64,000 bases of DNA from Aphis gossypii. Taxonomy: Eukaryota > Arthropoda > Insecta > Hemiptera > Aphididae. The stretch lies in contig NC_065531.1 of the NCBI RefSeq assembly GCF_020184175.1, positions 70,154,604-70,218,603 of the forward strand, given 5' to 3'. The notes under the pieces are model-generated. The model did no database searches. It was not told the origin of the DNA and saw only the letters and a list, made by a program, of their open reading frames with translations. The position numbers and the translations under genes were made by a program. Shown here piece after piece: positions 47,579-59,500 of this stretch; the first letter of the stretch is position 1, and each line of letters begins with the position of its first letter.

Positions 47579-50500
47579 ATATACCTACCTACCGATTGTA
47601 TAAATTATAATATTATATTTATATGAAATCATATGTTAATGTAAAATAATCCAAATATTTTTATTAGTTCAAAAATGTAATTAGATTATCGTGTAAAATA
47701 TTTGACATGCGATACTAAAATCAAATCTATAACTCTCCTAATGTTAATCTACGCCATATGTATTCAGTATTGTAACACGATAAATTGTTGAACAAAAAAG
47801 TAGGTGAATTCTAAATCCCTATTCAGTATTCTAGTTTAAATGACTGTAAAATGAAAAACCAAGATCTACTAGTACGCTTATAATATAATATATGAAAAGT
47901 TTTTAAATAAAACCTACCTATATCTATGTTTATAATTTTTTTTTTATGAAATATTTATTCAAATTTAATTAAAAAATATTTTAATTACCGTGATTCCAAC
48001 GACTATTATTCCTATAAATGTTTGTTTTAAGGCTACAGTTCTATAATTTAATTTTAAAGCAATACATTTATTGATTTTACTATAAAAAGTGTCTACAAAA
48101 AGCCAGGAATTTTTATATAAATGGGAAAAGCCCCATTTTTTCTTTTAATTAAAATTTTCATTTCATTATTTTTTACCGTGTGTTATTTTATTTAAGTTTT
48201 TATTAATAAAGTATGAAGTGTAAACAACTTCATGTTTCATAAAATAAAGAATCTCTTACATTGTTTACTGAAAAAACATTGACGTGGGTCTAACAATTTA
48301 TTGATTAAAAAATAAGTAAATAATGAAATACATTTTTAGAATTGCTAATTTAATATATTATTATATCTATACTATAAAAGTAAGTCTCAATTTTTTGTCA
48401 CGCAAACAAATTCACACCGTTCAACGTATTGTCACCAAATTGTTTACTGTTATACCTGGAGAGTTTCCTAGAGTTTATAGTACCACTTTTATTAGGGAAT
48501 ATATCCAATATATTGATATTTTCAGATTTTTACAGAAATATGGTATTTGTCTCTAAACACATTATTTGGTGTGAAAACGAAACATATCTACGTGTTCCTA
48601 TAGTAAAGTAATACAGTATATTGTGTATTTCATTTATTTCGAAAAGAGAACATATAGCAATGTTACACAAAATAAGTTTGGTGTCTCTTCTGTAAAATTT
48701 AATTTCGACATATATGTATTATATATATAGTCAACTCTCAATAAGGACTTTTGAAAAACTTCGATTTACCGAGTGTACAAATTGCTGAATAGTACAAAAT
48801 ATTGAAAAAAAAAATCGATTTACCGAGACTTAAGAAACAAAAAAAAAAAATTATTGTACGTTTATCATTATTATTTTACGTGCATAATTAATAAACATTT
48901 CAACAATTAGGAAGTGTTACAGTTATGTATTTATTGTTTTTAAAATATAAATCAAACTATATAATTATACTATGAAAATTAAACTTTTTTTCCGAAATCG
49001 TACGACTTTTTTTTGAAATTAATAGCACTCATCACAAGATCTTTACTTTATAACCAACCAAACGAAATTAAAATAAAAAAATAGCACTGTCAAGTGGGAA
49101 TCGTTCTGCTGTACATTAGGTGCCGTATGGATCACTAATATGTTAGGTATATATAGAAGTGTTAAATTTGAATCCAATTATAGGTATCATTGTTACGAAA
49201 AATGATTCTGAACGGAGTTGATTTATCAGCCTAAGATATATATTATTTAAATTGGGCGGTGAAAAAGGTACTTTATGTTTTAATGACCTAAATACACCAA
49301 TATTAAAGTTTTTTATAATTATTGTAAGCCAAACTTATGGAAAATTATGTATTAAATTTTCAACTCTAAGCTACTAATTCAAAATTTTTTAACTACAAAA
49401 TAAATTGCTAATATTCGTGATTTTAACGAATTTTTGTCAATGTTTGAACTTCAAACGCAAATACAAATGTTGACAATGTATTCTTATAATTTTTAAATCT
49501 CTATAAGAATAACTTATGAGGAACTTTGTATTAAATTTTCAAGTATTTTGACTTAGCCAAAAAGTTTTTATCGACAAGTATAAAAAAAATCTTAAAAGAA
49601 AACGAATATTTCAAATTCCTATAAATAGCATTAAGATAAATTAAATATTTTGTAAATTAAATCATGTAAAGAAAATTCCAATCTAAATAACTGGTAAAAT
49701 TTTCAAAGTATGTAAAAAATACGACTTCTAAAATTTGAACTTTAAAACGCTTATCATCCAAATTTTTTTTATCGACACTTAAAGAAAAAATATTTAGGAA
49801 AATCGAAAATTTCAATTGCCTATGAATAGCTCAAAAAAGCAACACTATTTTGAAAATTGAACTATATATAGATACCTAACACTAATATAAACGTTTAATT
49901 AAAATTTCAAGTATTTGCACAGTTATTCGTTTTTGAGTTACAACTTACAACTATTGAACCACATAAAAATTCGATTTTTTTGAAAACTGTTGGAAAATAT
50001 TTTCTTTAGACCTCTATAATGCACTTAACCATTGGAAACCACCAAGAAGTTAGAAATTGAAGCATTATTTTGACAAGTTATGCTGTACACAGACACAAAA
50101 AAAACAAAACAAAACAAAACAAAAAACACATCATTTTAAAATCAATACACTCATCACTTCGTTCAGAATAAAAAATTCATTAGGCTATCGACAAATTAAA
50201 ACTTAAAATACGATAAGAGACGATTAAAAAATAACGATAAAATTTTTACGATAATAATTCTATAATTATTGAAAATAGTAAGCTGAATTTCTACACGATT
50301 ATATAGTAAATTATTAATAAAAATATTATAAAAAATATATTTGGTAAATACCGAGAGTTGAACGGATAAAAATTCGAATTGTCACTAACAAGTGGCCAAT
50401 TTTCCCAAAATGCAATTTCAAATTATAGAGTGTACTTAAATTAATGGTTTTTATTTAAATTACCGCGAAATTTTCAAGAGAACGAGTATTTATTTCGAAT

Positions 50501-53500
50501 TACCGAACATTTCGAATTATCGAAGGTTTGAAATATCGAAAGTCGTCTGTATTATAATTTATAATATATTAAAATAATTGTTTAACGCGTATAGTTAAGC
50601 AATCGCCCACGACTAACCTTAAAATGTGTATGTACCATCGACGATGAATCAATTATTATTATTGAAGAAGTATATGAGATGTGACAACATTGACAACGGC
50701 TAGGTGCTTTGAACGGTCCTGGAGGGTTTGAAGTACACATCACTGCGTTCTAACTACGACTGACTGACTTAGTCTTGAGACTCGGAGTAGTTAAAATAAG
50801 TTAAAACGTATGTAATAATAATAATAATAATAATAATAACCAATAGAAAAGTAGTATATTATGTCAGCAACGCGCTGATTGGCTGTATGATGCGAAACCC
50901 CACAGAAGTCACGCCCAATGTTGTTGTTTAATAATCATTATTATTATTATTCATTTAACAACGTTATATTATTATATAATATATTTCCCGATTGTAAGAA
51001 TAATATTATAAATGTGAGAAAAAAATTATTTTTATTATCTAAAGGCGTAAATATTTACGCGAATTTATAAACACCTTAAATTATTATTTTGCGTTATTTT
51101 ACCACACGAAATTTTTACCTTTCGGTAAAGTCATGGTGCACGCGGATGACAGCTAGTTATGAATAGAATTATTTGATATAAAAAAAAATTTAACTTATAA
51201 AACTGATGAGAAAAACAAACAAAAATTATCTGGCCCATGGGGGGATCGAACCCACGACCTTCGCGTTATTAGCACGACGCTCTAACCAACTGAGCTAATG
51301 GGCCACATGAACGCAGGAGATATTTTATTAGATTCTGAGCGGAGTGATACATTTTTTACCTGTATCATGACTATTGGTATGATCATGGTCGTGACTTATA
51401 ATTAATAGTTGTGAATTAAAAAGACCCATTAAAGCAATAAAATTTCAATTTTCTAGTTTAAGGAAAATTTCCCGACTTCCGATAGTATTGTATAACAAAT
51501 GTACCTACCTACAGTTTTGTTAAATATATTCAAATAAATTCATTTGATTACTTTTTGTTATTCAAATTTCAAATATTATTTTAAATAATTTTTTGAAAAA
51601 GTATTCAAATACGTATTCTGATTATTTTTTTTTTATTTGTATTTTTTTATTCATTAAATACTAAAAAATAAATTAAATATAATTTTCCCATAATCCTACG
51701 ATAATTTTTATAAACACTAATGATTTTTTTTTCATGGTCAAACAAAAGCTTATTAAATGTTTTTAATAAAAATGATATATCCACATACTAATTATAAAAA
51801 TTCCAAATAAATTACTTTTATCATTGAAAGGATTAAGGAAACACCTTCAATTAAAAACGTGTTTATAAAATATAACACTCCCTTTCGGAGTAGGTAGTAC
51901 ATCCTGAAAGGGTTTGTACAACTGTCAAAATCACAGTGTTAACAAAAGAAAACGTCGTCGTATGAGTGATGAAAATGTTGAAACAGTTATTTTACCATTG
52001 TTACCTATAAAAATGTAATAAAGAAGTAGTTGATAGCTAAATAATACCTACTAAATATTTATTATAAATACAATAACTATTTGTAAATATATTATGTTTG
52101 TGTATTATTTATTATTAGGTATGTTTGTACTTTGTACCAATATTAACTTTAAACGTTTATTTCCAATTATTCCAAAACTGATAAAAACTAGCAAAAAAAA
52201 GTATTCTAATATTATTCAAAATTTGATCTAGTTCAATAGTTATCAATGGGGACGATATCACCCCTTTATGGTTTATGGACAGTGAAGGGTTACAAAAGGC
52301 AGCAAACTAGTTGTGGGCAATGCACTAATTTTAAGCGGTAAGGGAGTGGTGAACTTTTTAAGCATATTGTATTTACATTAAAACTTAAAAACAATAAAAA
52401 CTAAAAGCAACGTGGATAAGGTTCATCTGTAATTGTTTCAGTTTATCAATTAATTTATAAGATAAATACATGATTATGAAAAATATATAAGCTACCTACC
52501 AGAGCACCAAATCGTTTTAAAACTTATTATAATCTTATTATTAGGTTCTCTATATGACTATATAATCTAACATACATCGATTTCGTCGGCTATTTTCACT
52601 AATTCCACCAGCTACTGTTTTTCCCACCTTGAATATGCATTTTAAAATATACATCCATGATAAATTGTATAAAATGATTTAACTTACCTAAAAAAATATT
52701 TCTACAACAAAAAATTTTCTAAAAAATAGATTTAGAAAATATTGATTGTTATGAAAAAAAAAATTTACATTAAAATTACATTTTATTCTCCCTATTTTAT
52801 ATAGGTAATAAGATTACAGAATAAAAATAAAATAAATCAATATATTTTATTTTATTCCGTATGTATTGCACTATTGCTATTTGCTATAAGTCTATAACAT
52901 ATGCCAATTAGGTATATGATTCTGACTGAAAATCTTATAATTTAGATTTTAGACAATACATTTTATAATATAAATATAAGCTATTAAAAAATAGCTTTAA
53001 ATTACTTAGCACAACCGTCAACCATCTCAGAAATTAACAGCATTATTTCAAAACATTTCAATTATCCAATTCAATTGTATATATTATTTTCATTGTAAGT
53101 ACTTAAACATTACATTATATTTATTATTTACTGCTATAATCTGTACACATATACTATACTTTTATTTTTATTTTATTTTAATAAAATAATTTAAATACAT
53201 AATTTTATGAAAAAAATTTACAAACCCGATTGATATCCTATTATCTTAACACAGTTACGTGGCCATACGGTACATATTGTATGTAGACAAGGCCGTATCT
53301 AGAAATTTTTTCGGAGGAGGGAGGGCGTCCAAAACATGTATATTGTAATTTTATTTAATTTAGACCCATCAATAGCAAATCTATTATTAGGCGCTATAAT
53401 AATATTTAAATGTTTAAATCATTTATGACTGAAAATGTTTACGTTGGTAGTAAAAATATAGTTATTTTAAACATTTGTAAAATATTGAAGGAATTTTGGG

Positions 53501-56500
53501 AGGGGAAGGTCCAGACCCCTTGGACCCTCTCTCAGATACGGCCTTGTATTTATAGATCTATAAATAATTTATTATTCACTACATTTGCAATTTGCTTATA
53601 ACATTTCTAGCGTAGACGACAATGATACTATTGTCTCACATTTTTTCGCCTGACACGGTATAAAATAATTTTAACATTACAAAGATTATGTTCAAATAAA
53701 TCCAATGAAATAGACTGATTAGATGATGCGGTACATCGAATATAATGAAGGACAATTCTCCTGCGTACTAAAATTTATTAATATAAGTTTCAACCTTGAC
53801 ATCAATATAAATATAATTATGTATACAAGGTAGTTCATCAAGCATGCTCACCCCTATTGTACCATTTAATTTTAATAATGAATATATTCAAATTCTGATT
53901 TTTGTTGTTCTTAAATAGACTTTAAAATTGTCCTGTGACGATATGTTGATATAAACTTCTACTTTTTAAATGAGAACCTCTTTTTTATTATAAGTAAAGG
54001 TAAAAAATTAAATACATAAAAATAAATCATAACACCACTTACAATTGGTCGATATCATATGTATATACTGTATATGATATTAGTACTTCGCATAATATAT
54101 TATGATATATTTTAGATTCTGAGTGAAGCGAGGAATGTATTGGTTTTACAATGATGTTTATTTCTTTTTCTTTTTGTATTCTGGCAACACTTTTTTTCCT
54201 CCTAAACTTGCTTAAAAATATCAAGTGTAGCATCTTTTCTGAAAGGTAATGTTCTTGAGCTGGTACTTTAGAGAGGTCATTTTTCGATTTTCAAAACAGT
54301 ACTCGAAATAAAAACGGTTAAATGAGAAAAAACGTACGATTTCACGATTTTATAATACTAAACAATTACGGACGACATTTTTTTTTACTATATAATAAAT
54401 TATAGATTGTTGATAATGTAATGTTATCCACCGAGCTTCACTCAGAATTGTTTTTGTTAGCAATGGTATATTGTCGCTCACAGATAAAAGCCTTATATGT
54501 ACCTTATGTATCCCACGCCTTCCCGACTTTTTTATTATATTTTCTATTAGTATTATAATATGTTTATTCCCTACATTTTTTTGTAAAAAAATTTTACGCT
54601 ATATTTTTGTACCATCTAAAGGTTTTTTCTTTCGCAAGGGTATTGGGTATACAACATTATCTGGTCTTGCCAATCAATACCGGACATGATAGCAGTTATC
54701 GATTAACACCGATAAACCCTGGTTAGTCTTATATTACTTTTTATTAAGTATTATATATATATATATTTATTAATATTGAAGATTTTATTTATAGTTAAAT
54801 TTTTATAAAAATAAGAAATATCTCATTCTTACATAATGAAATGTATTAATAAGATTTATTATTAATAGCTTTTGTTTTGAAAATATATTTTTTTTTCATA
54901 TACAGAATTTCAAAAAGAATTAAATTCCATATAAATTATCATTCATTAAACATAAACTAAGGAGTGTTGTAAGCAACCAAACGGAATAAATTGAGCCAAC
55001 GTATGGAAAATTTAGAAACTCAAAATCTCAGTAACACAACCTTACAAACTAATAATAACGAAAATAATACATACTTCAAATCTTTTATACCTGGCTTACC
55101 TATGAACACTACGATTAGATTTAAATGCATTCAATCAGAAATTATCTAAAGATGAAATATTTTGTAATGATATGGTAAGTAAACAGTATACTTATTATAT
55201 AGGACATATTATATGTTTGGAATGTTTGAATACTACTTAAATACATAATAATATAACGGTATTTTAATAACTGAGATCATTATATAATAATTGTGAAAAA
55301 TATGTACGTATATAATAACCTAAATCTTGATAATGACGTATAGGATTGATATTTTTTAAATCTGATCTTAACTTTGTAAAAATCTATATGTATAATATTT
55401 TAATATACCTACTTAGTAATTCAACCAAAATTTAAAAAATCAATCTATCCACATTTATTATACTTTGATCACTATATATATTGACTGTCAAATTATTTAA
55501 AACATATGGTGTATTAATTTTCCAAGCATATTGATTATTTTAAAATATATGTGAAATATATATATATATATATGTTTAATAGTATATATATTATAATGTT
55601 TTCTTTTGTATACCTATTATTGTAGAGTATAGATTAAATATTAATCAACTAACATAATATTATACATGGGAGAAAAAAACTTTAAGGCAATAAAAGAATA
55701 ATGATTAAGCTTTTTCCGATGAACTGTCAACAATTTTTTCATATTCTGGTAAAAAGAGGAAAATCCAAATTTTCAGACCAAATGATTTGTACGATTATTT
55801 TTGGTAAGATTATGATATAAAAATATATATTTATATATATTATAAAATATAATAATATGTTGATATACTATTATTATTATTACTGAACATAATTTTAATA
55901 TAATGTAATTAAAATTGTTTATCAGATGCTGTAAAAAAAATCAATTAAAGTTCCAAAATGTTACTCAGAATGAAATGGGAGAAGTAGTTTAGTATGTCTT
56001 TGCCCAAGCTTTATTCAACATCAAACGTCTTCAACTATTAAATAATAATCATGTAACATCTACCTTATTATTTATTAAGTCAAATAATATTATGTATTAA
56101 AAACTTTTTTTTTAATATTTTATTAGATACCAAATTATGTTATATTTTAAATATTGTCCATTAGATATTTAATTCAAAATGTTAAAGAGTTCAATCAATG
56201 ATTGCTATTCATTGTATAAATATTTAAAAACATGTACCTACTCGCAATTAAAAAAAAAACATTTATTAAATTATATAATTTATTTAAAATAATGAAAAAA
56301 TATTTATTAAATATTGATGTTCTGTGTGGATGTGGCTTCTACTACCTATATATAGTATATTTAAATTATTAAAATAGAAATTGAATATTGAACTGTAATA
56401 TTGGTATTTTAAATTCAATAAAAAATTATTATATCTATATGGCATTATTTCATTACAAATAGCATATTTTTAAATTCAGTAATTTGATCTGGTTTTTGCA

Positions 56501-59500
56501 AACATTATCATATAAAATGCAGTAGAATTTCGTGAATACATTTGTAATATAAATATAGCTTGAAATAAGTAAAGATATTTTGAAAATATCTTTGTGAATA
56601 AATATAAAAAATAATAAATGAGAAATTACGAGTGTTCCAATAACTACGTGTCTACGTCATCAATATTATTTCAATTAAAATAAAAGTTATTTTATCGTTT
56701 AAATAACCTGCAATTGTAATATATTTTCAAAATGTTTTACATGAGAAGCAAAAGTTATATAAATATAAATCAAAAAAATGCATAAACATCAGAGGCCCCT
56801 CAGAGTATCAATAACTAAATCTGATGAATTTGATTTTGATACCAAAAACAGCAGAAACCTTAGGAAAACCTTATCTTCAAAGTTGAAGTCTGAAGATTGA
56901 GGCAAATTTCAGTGCTCCAAACAGTGATGACAATTGACAGACATAACATAAAAACACATATCATTGTAAAATCAATACATAGATATGATGTCTATAGACT
57001 ATAATAAGAAAATTTAAAATGTTTGTATATTCATAATTTATATACTAGACTAATAGGTACTAGCTACTAGCACTAACTGATTTATACATTATATTAATCA
57101 ATTTTTATAACAGAGCCACAACGATATAGTGCCGGAGTTACAAGGAACAACAAAAAAAACATTAAGGGATGATATAACCTCTAACCTCTCAAGTTGCACC
57201 ACTGTATTTATTAATATCTCGTTTACCCTGCAACCAATAATATATGTCACGAGTCACGACTCACGATATGTTGCGTGTCGCTTATCCCAACCCACCTGTT
57301 ACAAGTATCATTATTTATTTACATAGGCGCCCGCAGAAATTTTTTTAGGAGGGGGCAATGTTAGCATTTATTATATAATAAATAGTAATTTATCTGTAAA
57401 CATTCAATTTAAAACATATTTTTGAAAAGCCAGAGGGGGTCAAATGCCCCAGCTTGCCCCTCCTTGCGGGCGCCTATGTTTATTTACCTAATAATTAAAA
57501 AATAAGTTATTTTTTAAGTTGTTTTTTTTCAATTTTTATATCTATGGACGTATTTATGAGTTATGATTAGAATACAATTTAAATAAAAATATTGCCAATT
57601 TTGAATAAATGTAAATTGAATAAAATGTAGTTAATCCGATTAAAAAACAAAATTTTTAATTGTTTCTGCTGTTTAATAGTAAAATAACTTGGTCAGCGTG
57701 AACTTTTTTATCGACTTGGGAAAATTAAAATATTGTTCCTAGTTCATAGAATTATGAAAAGTAGGTTTAATAATATGTGTCACACGCTGTTTTAACCATA
57801 TATAATATAGATATACCATACGATACGATACAAATGATACAATTATTATACAAACTATATTAATAAAAACTATACTGTATAGATACTTATTTCACGACTA
57901 GAAAACTAAAATTAATAACACAAATAACATGCAATATTATTGTTCTGAATGTAAAAAATAATAATAATAATAATAATAATAAGTGCATAATGTATAAAAT
58001 ATAAAAAATTGTAAGTACAAACATATTAATAATTTTATATTTTCAGAGTAAAACTCTGACCGACTGGAATAATATTAAGCGGATGAAAATTAAATTATGC
58101 TTCCATTGAAATGTTGATGAGTTAAGTTTAGTTGAGACTATATAGTCTATAGAACTCGAGAAGAGTACAAAATTATTAAGGTATAAATATTGAAACTTGA
58201 TGAGTAGTTATAAACAATAGTTTTCGTGAAATGAGTGTTGAAAGCCGTCAAACTATATGCAAACAATACACGTTAACAATATTATGCAAGATAATATAAT
58301 TATTAATTATTATTATATTATTATGCCATTATAATATAAAATGTACCCGCATACTGACACCCTTTCTAACAACAGATCTTGTCTAATAGGTACGCGAACT
58401 GTTGTCTCCAAAATATCTTTAAAACATAAAAATTATTAAACAATTTTTGGAGATATATTTGTTAAATCTGAACCAAAATTGTTTTTCCAATTTTTTTTTT
58501 GTTTTATAAATATATATATAATATATATGGTCACTATGATCTACAGGTCATCACTATTGATTGTGGCAGTTAAGTGACCTGTTAACAAAATCTTTAAGCA
58601 AACCACTATATTCTAGAGAGTTAGAGTATGATAGTGCGCTTTTTTTGATATTAGCGTGAATTGGCCTATTGTCAAACTTTTAGGAAAGATAATTATCCGT
58701 GTGTCCGTATACTCTTGTAGGTTTTTTACGATATTTTAATTTTTAAGTGAATCATGAGCATTTTCAAGTATTTAAGACAGAGACAACATATGAGAGTGCG
58801 ACGTCTTCTTAAGAGAAACGCTATCCACACTATAGTACCTATTGTAGGAATTAATAGTATTAGGTATCTAAATACCAACCTAGTACCGACTATCATAATA
58901 ATATAATATCCATTTTAGCTCTAACCTATACTTTTGTATACAGTGTATAGGTAATATACCTAAATTATCTGAATTATTTGGATAAAAATACAACTTTAGT
59001 AGTGACCTTCACATTCGTGTAGTTAAATCAATATTGCACAATATTGTTCTTTTTAATATATATGAAATGGAAAAATAAATATGTACTAAATTATAAATAC
59101 AATTTTCTTCGAATATTCTGGTTGGTTATTGGTAACATACACAATCGTGTACTAGTTTACTTAGTATAGGAACAAATCTCATATCATACTTCATAAAACT
59201 AATATAATATTATGAATCTAATAACTTACTAAGTACCTATAGACATTAGTATGGGATAGGAATAGTAAACAATAAAAACTAAAATAAAACTCATATCATA
59301 CTTCACAAAACTAATATAATATTATGAATCTAATAACTTACTAGGTACCTATACACATTAGTGTAGAATAGGAATAGTAAACAATAAGAACTAAAATAAA
59401 ACTCGGGCTTGATATTTAATCAACATGCACATAAGTGTAGAATTATAGGTAAGTATACAACTATTACAACTACGTCGGTAATTTGTTGACTAGAGCTTAA

